From NCBI GenBank assembly GCA_031285815.1, contig JAITVM010000041.1, positions 1-18,475 on the forward strand: DNA of 18,475 bases, written 5' to 3'. The notes beneath the pieces were generated by a model that ran no database searches, was not told where the DNA came from, and saw nothing but the letters and a program-made list of their open reading frames with translations. The translations under genes and the position numbers were made by a program. The DNA is from Clostridiales bacterium. Lineage in GTDB: Bacteria > Bacillota > Clostridia > Lachnospirales > JAITVM01. Positions 7,378-14,696 of the stretch are shown in pieces (positions within the stretch are counted from its first letter, which is position 1; each line of letters opens with the position of its first letter).

Positions 7378-8016
7378 TTATATATTGTTTGAGATAAACA
7401 TTGTTAACGTCCGGTCTTTAGAAAGGGAAAGATGCTTTTTCAATGATTCGGAAGCGCCATAAAAATCCCCGCAAAGCAATAACCCTATTATGTCTAAATG
7501 TTCATTTTGGGCATAGTTCGTACAGTTTTCTACTTGCCCGGATAAAATGCGGATTCTATTATTTTGGCCGTAAATATCTTTCATAATACGGTTTATATAT
7601 TCGTTATTATATAAGCGTACAATGTATTTGTGGAATTCATCGTCGAGCATATATAATTTTTCAGGTATTGTCTGCTCAATTAAAAACTTCCGCTTAAATT
7701 CATTTATAATGCCCATATCAATTTTATCAGAGCAGTTTAAGATTGCATTAGGCTCAAGCGTTTCCCGTATCTGGAAAATATCAAGGACATTTTTTGCCGT
7801 GATATGTTTTACCATAATACCTTTTTTTGATATTATCTGGATTAAATTTTCTTGCTCAATTTTATTAAGCGCTTCACGGATAGGCGTCCTGCTGGCACCA
7901 ATTTCGCCAATCAGCGTCTTTTCGTCTAAAAAATCGCCTGGTAAATAGCAGCATGAGAAAATTTTATTTTTGATATGGTCGTAAGCCTTTAATTTTAATG
8001 ATTTAACATTCTCCAT
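7378..8016 (-). CDS. GntR-family (FCD/FadR subfamily) transcriptional regulator
   Basis: A 212-residue regulator. The N-terminal winged helix contains 'AYDHIKNKIFSCCYLPGDFL' and 'GASRTPIREALNKIEQENLI', the hallmark GntR motif. The C-terminal all-helical FCD domain has the metal/ligand residues Asp125 and His129 (LDDEFH), His173 (NEHLDII) and His195 (KKHL). FCD regulators often sense organic acids and sugar acids such as uronates, which fits the pectin genes next door (inference). The start is taken at ATG 8016 with AAAGGA 8 nt upstream; an ATG three codons earlier (8025) sits directly on that ribosome binding site. It follows the epimerase gene on the same strand after 178 bp, a gap with its own -10 candidate and a large dyad. 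Confidence 0.88.
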   Translation of the reverse strand: MENVKSLKLKAYDHIKNKIFSCCYLPGDFLDEKTLIGEIGASRTPIREALNKIEQENLIQIISKKGIMVKHITAKNVLDIFQIRETLEPNAILNCSDKIDMGIINEFKRKFLIEQTIPEKLYMLDDEFHKYIVRLYNNEYINRIMKDIYGQNNRIRILSGQVENCTNYAQNEHLDIIGLLLCGDFYGASESLKKHLSLSKDRTLTMFISNNI

Positions 8017-8059
8017 ATATATCATCCTTTTTAGAATTGCCTAGCCTGGGTTTAAAATA

Positions 8060-8065
8060 ATTATA
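8060..8065 (-). promoter_or_regulatory. Candidate -10 box of the GntR gene
   Basis: There is a perfect TATAAT on the minus strand, about 45 nt upstream of the GntR start. The -35 region is poor. The large dyad at 8083-8137 covers the region where -35 and upstream contacts would lie, so the regulator may control itself from there (inference). Confidence 0.35.
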
Positions 8066-8082
8066 TCATGAAATAATATCTT

Positions 8083-8137
8083 TTGGCTTTTATATTTTAA
8101 AATCAAATTTGGCCAGGTAAAATATTTTGTAAGCCAA
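8083..8137. repeat. Two-tier dyad upstream of the GntR gene
   Basis: Outer arms TTGGCTT (8083-8089) and AAGCCAA (8131-8137) are perfect complements. Inside them, ATATTTTA (8092-8099) and TAAAATAT (8118-8125) are also perfect complements, leaving an 18-nt loop that itself holds TGGCCA. It could act as a regulator-binding dyad or fold in RNA carried over from the epimerase gene. It is too GC-poor and lacks a U-tract to be a clear terminator. Confidence 0.4.
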
Positions 8138-8194
8138 TGCAAAGTGTTAGGATGATATTTATAACTAAAGCAGCATTAGAGATGCTAAACCATC

Positions 8195-9022
8195 CTAGTT
8201 CATTGTATATTTAGTTGCGTATGTTTTAAGTGCCACCATATCTTTTGTAGCAGTACCGGGTTTAATGCCTTCCCTCAAAACCCGCAAGTCGGGCTTAAAA
8301 TCAGACAGGTATTTGAATATATAATCATAATTGATAACGCCATCACCGATGTTGCGCCAGTCCTTCACTTTATTTTCTATCGAAATATCCTTGGCATGCA
8401 TAATGGCGATATCATCACCCAGCAGCTCAAAAAATTTTTTAAACAGCAGTTCTTGATACATTGCAGTATTGGGTAAGATTAGGTTTACAGGGTCAAATAT
8501 AACTTTCAGTTTTTTTGAGCCCACCTGGTCTAATAGCTCCCGGGTTAATAAAGAGTTGTTTAATGTATGTTCAACGACCGGCTCTATCCCCATAATGATA
8601 TCAGATTTCTCAGCCTCTTCAATTATGCGCTTTACACTATCCTTTAATATTTCATAATATTCACCACGTTTTGTTTCGGGCGCTGTGTACTTCGTCGTTT
8701 CTGTCCCGATTATATTTGTGCCAAGGATTTTTGCATGCTCAAAAGATTTTATAAATGTATTAATGTTTTTTGCCCTTTGCGCCCCATCTTTAATAGATGG
8801 CTCTATATAACAGCCCAGGACAGATATTTCTATATTATTTTTGTCAAATTCATTTTTGATATTATAAATGCGTTTGTGAGTGATGTCGTCAAATGAATCG
8901 ATACCTTCTATTGCTTTGGTTAGTGCAAGCTGGACACAGTCAAACCCTGCGCATTTAATTTCCTTAGCCAGGTCTTTTTCGTTTTTTTTGCCAAAATCGT
9001 GGGCCCTTACGCCTATTTTCAT
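8195..9022 (-). CDS. TIM-barrel sugar (phosphate) isomerase/epimerase
   Basis: This 275-residue protein belongs to the xylose-isomerase-like / AP-endonuclease-2 superfamily (IolE, tagatose-3-epimerase and hydroxypyruvate-isomerase relatives). The four metal ligands expected for this fold can be placed: Glu147 (GIEPV), Asp177 (IFDPVN), His209 (MHAKD) and Glu251 (LREG). The substrate cannot be read from sequence; location beside pectin genes suggests a sugar or sugar acid from that pathway (inference). The start is taken at ATG 9022, preceded by GGCGGAGGG; an in-frame ATG five codons upstream would put this ribosome binding site inside the gene. It is transcribed divergently from the transporter operon and in the same direction as the GntR gene. 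Confidence 0.8.
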   Translation of the reverse strand: MKIGVRAHDFGKKNEKDLAKEIKCAGFDCVQLALTKAIEGIDSFDDITHKRIYNIKNEFDKNNIEISVLGCYIEPSIKDGAQRAKNINTFIKSFEHAKILGTNIIGTETTKYTAPETKRGEYYEILKDSVKRIIEEAEKSDIIMGIEPVVEHTLNNSLLTRELLDQVGSKKLKVIFDPVNLILPNTAMYQELLFKKFFELLGDDIAIMHAKDISIENKVKDWRNIGDGVINYDYIFKYLSDFKPDLRVLREGIKPGTATKDMVALKTYATKYTMN

Positions 9023-9095
9023 ATAACCCTCCGCCAATTAGTATTCTTGTTTCATCAAAATAACACCTGTTAGCATAGAAAAAAATATCTGTTAT

Positions 9096-9101
9096 ATTAT
9101 A
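9096..9101 (-). promoter_or_regulatory. Candidate -10 box of the epimerase gene
   Basis: A perfect TATAAT on the minus strand would give a leader of about 65 nt before the epimerase start at 9022. The surrounding TA-rich sequence makes chance matches likely and no clear -35 is visible. Confidence 0.3.
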
Positions 9102-9219
9102 TGTTTAAGGATATGAAAAAATTTTTACTAATTATGCTTCACAAATTCAAAAAAACTTTTATAGTTTTTTAAAATACATATTGTACTTATCTTGTATATA
9201 TGATACTATATATCTAAAT

Positions 9220-9281
9220 GTTATTCAATATATATATTATTTTTTTATATTTTTTGTTTACAGTTTAAGGTTATTCAATAT
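9220..9281. repeat. 12-bp direct repeat pair spaced 50 bp
   Basis: GTTATTCAATAT occurs at 9220-9231 and again at 9270-9281, exactly 50 bp apart start to start (close to five helical turns). Both copies lie upstream of the putative transporter promoter, at a place where activator sites would be expected. Low sequence complexity tempers this, but the GTTATTCAA part is not simple TA repeat. Confidence 0.4.
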
Positions 9282-9308
9282 TATATATAAAAAGTTATAT
9301 TTTTATAT

Positions 9309-9318
9309 TGGGTACCCA
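9309..9318. promoter_or_regulatory. TGGGTACCCA palindrome at the transporter promoter
   Basis: A perfect 10-bp palindrome stands out as the only G+C-rich element in this AT-rich gap. It overlaps the -35 zone of the TATAAT at 9329-9334. FCD-type GntR regulators commonly use short palindromes of the type TGGtaACCA, so this is the best candidate operator for the regulator at 7378-8016 (inference). Confidence 0.4.
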
Positions 9319-9328
9319 CTATATTATA

Positions 9329-9334
9329 TATAAT
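9329..9334 (+). promoter_or_regulatory. Candidate -10 box of the pectin transporter operon
   Basis: A perfect TATAAT lies 50 bp upstream of the lipoprotein ATG, with the palindrome TGGGTACCCA just upstream. A TTGGGT at 9308-9313 would be a -35 at a short 15-nt spacing. The placement is plausible but the region is full of TA runs. Confidence 0.4.
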
Positions 9335-9384
9335 TTGCACTATAGCAAAAAAATTTTTAATTTGTCTAGGAGGCATCAGTATTT

Positions 9385-10818
9385 ATGAAAAAAATCTTTT
9401 TTATGAAAAATGGTTCCAAAATAATAGCGGCTGCTTTAGCAGGTATTATGCTATTATCAGTTGCGGGCTGCAGCAGTAACAATACAAATGCGCCATCACC
9501 TGAAGCGCCGCCGGCATCTGAGGCTGCCCCGGCACCAGAAGGGGCTGAAGCTAGTTCCGGGCCTGAAGCAGGTTTTGAATTCCCTACAGAAGATATTACT
9601 TTAACATTCTCTTGGTGGGGCTCTGATTCCAGGCATGAAGCATTTCAAAATGTTATTGACCTTTATACGGCGAAGCACCCTAATGTTACAATAGAGCCGG
9701 ATTATGGGGCGTTTGACAGCTGGACCCAGAAAATCCAAACACAATTAGGCGGGCAAGAAGAAGCCGACGTTATGCAGGTTAACTACAACTGGGTCCACTC
9801 TTTTGGGAAAGGCCAGAATGTTTTTGCGGATTTAAACCAATACGGCCATATTATTGATTTGTCAAACTGGCCACAAACTGACCTTGATAGCATGTCAACT
9901 GGCGGCGAATTGGGTGCAGTACCCCATGGTACAAATGCAAGGGTTTTCTATTATAACAAGCCTTTATTTGAAGGCGCTGGGATTGAATACCCAAAAACTT
10001 ATGCTGAACTTATAGAAGCAGGCAAAGTTATATCTGCCAACAATACACCTACAGGCGCTGACAACAAATATGTACACATAAATGTTGGTACACCGACACA
10101 AAATGTAGCTACTGACTTATTTATAGCTCAAATGCTTTATGATAAAACTGGTAAAGTTATGCAAGAAAACGGTGTTGTTAATTATACTATTGAAGAAGTT
10201 GCCGGCGTTTTGAATACATATAAGTCTTTTGAAGATGCAGGGGCTTTCCCGACATATCAACAAGACGACCCGATCCAAAACGAATCTAACCCACTTTGGA
10301 CAAGCGGCAGGGTAGGCAGCGTATTCGAATGGGTAGGGACTATGGATAAATATTTAGATTCCTATAAAGATGGCACAGCTAAGGATGAAATAGTAGTTGC
10401 CCCATATATTACAGAGGTAGAAGGGCAAGAAGTAAAAATTTATGCTAAACCTAGCCTTGGCTATGCAGTATCGAGAAATTCTGAATACCCTGAAGTGGCA
10501 GCAGATTTTATTAATTTTATGTTTACTGATGAGGAAGCTATTCTTGCACTTGGTACCAGCCTTGGGGTTTCTAGCCACAAAGCAACTAGGGAAGTTCAAG
10601 AAAGGGAAGATTTTGTTAAAGGCGCAATGAAAATGGGTTATGACCTATTAACTAACTATGAATTGGTTATTATGGACCCATATTTCGAAGATGAAAATAT
10701 TAGGGGCCAAAGGTATATTGCTATAGAAGAGTTCAGGTCGGGTAAGTCTGACGCACAGGCTGCTGCAAAAATTTATATTGAAAACCAGCAGGCTGAACTC
10801 GACAAACTATTGAAATAA
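9385..10818 (+). CDS. Sugar ABC transporter solute-binding lipoprotein (pectin locus)
   Basis: A 477-residue family-1 solute-binding protein (CUT1 type). It has a lipoprotein signal with two Lys-rich starts, a hydrophobic core (IIAAALAGIMLLSVAG) and Cys29 as lipidated residue. An acidic Pro/Ala/Glu linker to about residue 65 follows, then the mature domain starting LTFSWWGSD with 'HPNVTIEPDYGAF'. It should bind an oligogalacturonide or rhamnogalacturonan fragment, judged by the enzymes downstream. The start is ATG 9385 with AGGAGG 11 nt upstream; ATG at codon 7 is an alternative. All nine arginines use AGA/AGG, eight of them AGG, in sharp contrast to the equivalent protein at 312. Its stop overlaps the next start (TAATG). 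Confidence 0.9.
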   Translation: MKKIFFMKNGSKIIAAALAGIMLLSVAGCSSNNTNAPSPEAPPASEAAPAPEGAEASSGPEAGFEFPTEDITLTFSWWGSDSRHEAFQNVIDLYTAKHPNVTIEPDYGAFDSWTQKIQTQLGGQEEADVMQVNYNWVHSFGKGQNVFADLNQYGHIIDLSNWPQTDLDSMSTGGELGAVPHGTNARVFYYNKPLFEGAGIEYPKTYAELIEAGKVISANNTPTGADNKYVHINVGTPTQNVATDLFIAQMLYDKTGKVMQENGVVNYTIEEVAGVLNTYKSFEDAGAFPTYQQDDPIQNESNPLWTSGRVGSVFEWVGTMDKYLDSYKDGTAKDEIVVAPYITEVEGQEVKIYAKPSLGYAVSRNSEYPEVAADFINFMFTDEEAILALGTSLGVSSHKATREVQEREDFVKGAMKMGYDLLTNYELVIMDPYFEDENIRGQRYIAIEEFRSGKSDAQAAAKIYIENQQAELDKLLK

Positions 10819-11702
10819 TGCCAACAACTAAACGTAAAACAAACCTAACCCCGTATATCTTATTGGCCCCATGGTTTATAGGGTTTGTAGTTTTCAAAGT
10901 GTACCCGATAATTTCTTCTTTCTGGTATAGCCTTACTGAGACTAATTTAATTTTGCAAGAAACTACTTTTGTTGGCTTGCAGCACTATATTGAGATTTTT
11001 ACTACTGATAATATTTTTAAGACTTCATTTGTGGCGACTTTAAAATATGTGCTTATCGGCACGCCTATGGTTATGGTTGCAGCATTCTTTATAGCCTTTG
11101 TGTTGAACTTCAAATTAAAAGGCGTTAACTTCTTTAGGACAGCGTACTACATCCCATCTATCTTAGGTGGGAATGTGGCGGTGTCAATCCTTTGGACTAT
11201 GCTATTTAATACAAACGGGCCAATAAATATTGTACTTGGTGTTTTTGGAATAGAGCCGGTAAATTGGCTGACTAATGAAACATATGCCGTATTTGTGCTT
11301 ATCTTCTTAAAAACATGGCAATTTGGTTCGACCATGCTCATTTTTCTTTCTGCGCTACAAAATGTTTCAGCCTCATTATATGAGGCAGCATCAATTGACG
11401 GTGCTTCAAAGGCCAGGCAATTATTTTCTATTACTTTGCCGATAATTACGCCTATGGTGTTGTTTAATGCTATTAATGTTTTAGTAAAAGCGTTTCAGGA
11501 GTTTAATTCGGCTTACTTAATAACAAAAGGCGGGCCGAATAGGACGACGTATTTTTTAAATGTCTATATTTATGACACAGCATTTAGGATGAATAATTTC
11601 GGTTACGCTTCGGCAATTACTTGGATACTGCTTTTAATAATTGGGGTATTAACAGCCATCATCTTCTCGTCGTCTAGCTATTGGGTATATTATAACGATT
11701 AA
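10818..11702 (+). CDS. ABC sugar permease, MalF/LplB/YesP-like (pectin locus)
   Basis: A 294-residue permease with six predicted membrane segments beginning LTPYILLAPWFIGFVVFKVYP. The cytoplasmic EAA loop EAASIDGASKARQLFSITLP begins near residue 189. Its ATG overlaps the stop of the binding-protein gene (TAATG) and no strong ribosome binding site precedes it, so translation is probably coupled to the upstream gene. Resemblance is to the permeases of rhamnogalacturonide importers such as YesP of Bacillus; this is by general sequence character and context, not by a search. No ATPase gene is adjacent. Confidence 0.9.
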   Translation: MPTTKRKTNLTPYILLAPWFIGFVVFKVYPIISSFWYSLTETNLILQETTFVGLQHYIEIFTTDNIFKTSFVATLKYVLIGTPMVMVAAFFIAFVLNFKLKGVNFFRTAYYIPSILGGNVAVSILWTMLFNTNGPINIVLGVFGIEPVNWLTNETYAVFVLIFLKTWQFGSTMLIFLSALQNVSASLYEAASIDGASKARQLFSITLPIITPMVLFNAINVLVKAFQEFNSAYLITKGGPNRTTYFLNVYIYDTAFRMNNFGYASAITWILLLIIGVLTAIIFSSSSYWVYYND

Positions 11703-11720
11703 AGGGGGCAGGCACACAAT

Positions 11721-12578
11721 ATGGAAGTAAATTATGAAAAGCTGTCTTTGGGCAGTATATTAAGGTACCTTGTCCTGATAATTGTTGGATTAATACTAAT
11801 GTACCCTTTGTTCTGGATGATAGGGTCGGCCTTTAAGGGCAACATGGACATTTTTGGGGGTTTAAGTGTTTTCCCGCCGGAGGGGGCGGCTAGGCCAGAA
11901 AATTTTGCAATGGCTTGGCAGATTAATAAAAACCATAATATTTTATTTTATTTTCTTAATACTTTAAAATTTTTAATCCCTAAGACACTATTAACGGCAA
12001 TATCATGCACGCTGACCGCCTATGTTGTTGCCAGGCTTAGCTTTAAAGGCAAGAAATTCGTATTCACTATGATTGTTGTTACTTTGTTAATGCCGGAACT
12101 GGCTTTTAGGATACCCCTCTATTTGATGTATAGTAAACTAGGGATATTAAATACTTATGCATCGCTTTATATAGCTGATTTATTTGCAACAGGTTCCTTC
12201 TTTATTTTTATGGAGATCCAATTTATGCGGTCAATACCCCGGGAGCTTGACGAGGCAGCAAAAATTGATGGCTGTAATGCCTTGCAAACTTTATGGTATG
12301 TAATTGTCCCTGTACTAAAGCCGATTATTATTACCGCATGCCTATTATGTTTTATGTGGGGCATGAATGATTTCCAAGGCCCATTGATCTATTTAACAAA
12401 ACCAACAAACGCAACTTTGTCAATTATATTGAAGCAGCAGCTTGATGGTGATGCCGCAATTGTATATGGTAAAGTATTTGCTGCATCGGCCATAGCGTTA
12501 GCCCCTATGGTTATAATTTTCTTTGCCGGGTCCAGGTATTTTGTAGATGGCGTTGCAAGCACCGGGGGCAAGGAATAG
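11721..12578 (+). CDS. ABC sugar permease, MalG/YesQ-like (pectin locus)
   Basis: A 285-residue second permease of the importer. The first membrane segment is YLVLIIVGLILMYPLFWMIG; the EAA loop EAAKIDGCNALQTLWYVIVP begins near residue 178; the C-terminus ends with 'AGSRYFVDGVASTGGKE', standard for MalG-like proteins. It starts 18 bp after the previous gene behind a GGGGGCAGG stretch. It pairs with the 10818 permease. After it, the operon is interrupted by a 134-bp gap with a strong hairpin before the enzyme genes begin. Confidence 0.9.
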   Translation: MEVNYEKLSLGSILRYLVLIIVGLILMYPLFWMIGSAFKGNMDIFGGLSVFPPEGAARPENFAMAWQINKNHNILFYFLNTLKFLIPKTLLTAISCTLTAYVVARLSFKGKKFVFTMIVVTLLMPELAFRIPLYLMYSKLGILNTYASLYIADLFATGSFFIFMEIQFMRSIPRELDEAAKIDGCNALQTLWYVIVPVLKPIIITACLLCFMWGMNDFQGPLIYLTKPTNATLSIILKQQLDGDAAIVYGKVFAASAIALAPMVIIFFAGSRYFVDGVASTGGKE

Positions 12579-12632
12579 GAAATAAAGCTTTTAAGTTGGC
12601 AATATATTTTAAAAATAGTAAATTGGGGCGCG

Positions 12633-12659
12633 GGGCCAAGCCATATTTTGGCTTGGCCC
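12633..12659. repeat. Perfect 10-bp stem hairpin between transport and enzyme genes
   Basis: Arms GGGCCAAGCC (12633-12642) and GGCTTGGCCC (12650-12659) pair perfectly around a 7-base loop ATATTTT. No U-tract follows on either strand, so it is better read as an mRNA-processing or 3'-stabilising structure, or a weak terminator, than as a classical intrinsic terminator. A second, weaker hairpin (GGTT/AACC core) follows at about 12674-12693. Confidence 0.6.
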
Positions 12660-12712
12660 ATGTTTAGCATCCCGGCGGTTTTTATAACCGGCTATGGCAA
12701 AGGGGTATATGT

Positions 12713-13120
12713 ATGAAGGCAGCAATGCGCGTATTAGCTCAGTTCATTGATATTATTTTATATTTTGTAATTATGGCCGTTTTGCTACTATTTGTAGCCC
12801 CTTTGTTAACTCGAATAGTTGGCAGCCTAACAGCGGCATTACTAACATTTTCATTATCTGTTATCATATATTTTGCAATGCAGTACCCGTTTTATACAAA
12901 CCTTCAGACTATAGGGAAGGCTTTTTTCGGTTTATATATAAAGCCGCCTGTAGGTATCCTTACATCTAATTTTACATTAGTTTTTATACGAGAAATTTTT
13001 ATTAAGCTAATGTCGCTCTATATTGCTTGTTTACCTGTTTTATGGGGCGGTAAAGGGGTTCATGAAAAGGCTACTAAAACAGAGGTAATTATGAAAATCA
13101 AAAGGAAGGCTAATGGTTAA
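12713..13120 (+). CDS. RDD-family small membrane protein
   Basis: A 135-residue membrane protein with about three hydrophobic helices. It shows the RDD-family pattern: 'MRVLAQFIDIILYF' (the Arg...Asp of helix 1), 'QTIGKAFFGLYI' (the TLGK..lgi motif) and a C-terminal 'GGKGVHEKATKTEVIM' resembling the H-D-x-x-x-x-T-x-V end. The function of RDD proteins is poorly known; some have been tied to ion or solute transport. It has an AAAGGGG ribosome binding site and its stop overlaps the GH28 start (TAATG), so it is translated together with the pectin enzymes. That coupling is unusual and suggests a role in the pathway, but none can be named. Confidence 0.75.
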   Translation: MKAAMRVLAQFIDIILYFVIMAVLLLFVAPLLTRIVGSLTAALLTFSLSVIIYFAMQYPFYTNLQTIGKAFFGLYIKPPVGILTSNFTLVFIREIFIKLMSLYIACLPVLWGGKGVHEKATKTEVIMKIKRKANG

Positions 13121-14664
13121 TGGTTAAAGTATTAGAGGTATTTGCTTTTGGGTTTGTTTTTGAAATAGAAAATGAAAACCCATTCTTTCAACACAGTGAA
13201 ACAGACATTTATTTGAATGGCGAGCAGGTATTGAAGTCAAATAAAAATGTAATAAGTATATTTGATTTAAAACCAGCTACGCTTTATTTGGTTGAAATTA
13301 AAGCGGCCGGTATTACTTTAGGGCATTTTTCTGTGTGTACGGAAAATTGCATATGCTTGATAAATATTAAAGATTATAATGCTAAAGGTGGCGGCTTAAT
13401 TGATGACACTGCTGCTATAAATTTAGCTATTTATACGGCCCGGCCAGGGGCGGTTGTTTTGTTCCCAAAAGGGGATTATTCCGTTAGCCACATCCTCCTA
13501 AAATCAGGGGTAAGCCTTTATTTTGAAGAAGGTGCTACTGTCAAACAAAATACCGATAGGGGGCAGATGGCAGTATTAAAAGGGCTACAAAAAAGCTATA
13601 CATATGATAGCGCTTATATCAACACCACTTGGGAAGGTAACCCGCTTGATTCCTATTGCCCACTTATATATGGCAAAAATGTCAGCAATATTAGGATTTA
13701 TGGCAGGGGCTGCCTTGACGGGGATGGTTTAGATAGCGGGTTTTGGGAAAATACTAAAGCGCGTGGCGTAATATACCGCCCCCATAATGTAGAGCTTGTT
13801 GAGTGCCAGGGGGTTACAATATGCGGTATCAAGTCGGTTAATTCGTCTAGCTGGAATATACATACTATTTTTTCTGAGCGTATTAATTTTTATGGCATGC
13901 ATTTAGAATCCCTTAACACATCGCCTAATACGGATGGCATTAATCCAGAATCGAGCAGTAATATAAATATTGTTGGGTGTTATTTTAATGTTGGTGATGA
14001 CTGTGTGGCAATAAAATCTGGGAAGTATTTTATTAACCAGTATTTTTTCAAAAAAAGCGAAAATATAACTATAAGGAATTGTTTTATGGATTCTGGGCAT
14101 GGGGGCGTGGTAGCCGGCTCAGAAATATCTTGTGGTGTTGATGGCATATTCGTGTCAAAATGCTTTTTTAACAAAACTGACCGGGGCATCCGGGTAAAAA
14201 CTAGGCGCGGCCGTGGGAAAGAATCGGTAGTATCGGGAATCAATGTGGTTAACTGTAAAATGTCAGGCGTTAAACATTGCTTAACTATTAATATGTTCTA
14301 TAACTGCGACCCGGATGGAAAATCGGATTATGTTAAAGATAAATCCCTTTCTGCAATAGATAAATTTACACCAACTGTTAAAGATATAAAGCTTGAACGT
14401 GTTGTGGCCGAAGGGGTTTCCGGTTGTGCTATATTTGTATATGGCTTGCCAGAAAATTATATTACAGGGTTCTCCATGAAGGGTTGCTCTATTTCATTTA
14501 ACCCAGAAATTATTAATGAAGAAATTGAAATGCTTGAAGATTTTGAACCACCTGGCAAGTTAGGGGTTTTTATAGAAAACTGTGAAGGGGCAATTGAAGG
14601 GGTAGGGTTTATTGGGGATTTTGTTTCAATAAATAACCTCCACCCTGGTTCCTTTACTCGATAA
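13120..14664 (+). CDS. GH28 polygalacturonase-like glycoside hydrolase, cytoplasmic
   Basis: A 514-residue family-28 enzyme that should hydrolyse galacturonic-acid linkages in pectin fragments. The first roughly 80 residues form an Fn3-like module (DIYLNGEQVLKSNKNVISI, then 'LKPATLYLVEI'). The beta-helix starts with 'INIKDYNAKGGGLIDDTAAI'. The catalytic signatures are all present: NTDGI with Asp272, GDDC with Asp293/Asp294, GHGG with His327, and the 'RGIRVKTRRGRG' form of the RIK motif near residue 350. There is no signal peptide, so it acts on imported oligosaccharides and is more likely an exo- or oligo-acting enzyme than a polymer degrader. Whether it cuts homogalacturonan or rhamnogalacturonan cannot be decided. 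Start overlaps the RDD stop; GGAAGG lies upstream. Confidence 0.9.
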   Translation: MVKVLEVFAFGFVFEIENENPFFQHSETDIYLNGEQVLKSNKNVISIFDLKPATLYLVEIKAAGITLGHFSVCTENCICLINIKDYNAKGGGLIDDTAAINLAIYTARPGAVVLFPKGDYSVSHILLKSGVSLYFEEGATVKQNTDRGQMAVLKGLQKSYTYDSAYINTTWEGNPLDSYCPLIYGKNVSNIRIYGRGCLDGDGLDSGFWENTKARGVIYRPHNVELVECQGVTICGIKSVNSSSWNIHTIFSERINFYGMHLESLNTSPNTDGINPESSSNINIVGCYFNVGDDCVAIKSGKYFINQYFFKKSENITIRNCFMDSGHGGVVAGSEISCGVDGIFVSKCFFNKTDRGIRVKTRRGRGKESVVSGINVVNCKMSGVKHCLTINMFYNCDPDGKSDYVKDKSLSAIDKFTPTVKDIKLERVVAEGVSGCAIFVYGLPENYITGFSMKGCSISFNPEIINEEIEMLEDFEPPGKLGVFIENCEGAIEGVGFIGDFVSINNLHPGSFTR

Positions 14665-14696
14665 AACTTATATGGGTTTAAAGGGGTGGTGCTGCT

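Larger units (their letters stand above)
9023..9384. promoter_or_regulatory. 362-bp AT-rich divergent control region
   Basis: No gene is seen here. The stretch is extremely AT-rich with long TA runs. It separates the minus-strand epimerase/GntR genes from the plus-strand transporter operon and so must carry both promoters. It holds a perfect direct repeat GTTATTCAATAT (9220-9231 and 9270-9281), the palindrome TGGGTACCCA (9309-9318), and TATAAT boxes facing each way (9329-9334 plus, 9096-9101 minus). Confidence 0.7.

Noticed and set aside
9040..9360. AT-rich stretch as a replication origin or partition site
   Set aside because: No DnaA-box cluster, iterons or replication gene; a divergent promoter region explains it better.
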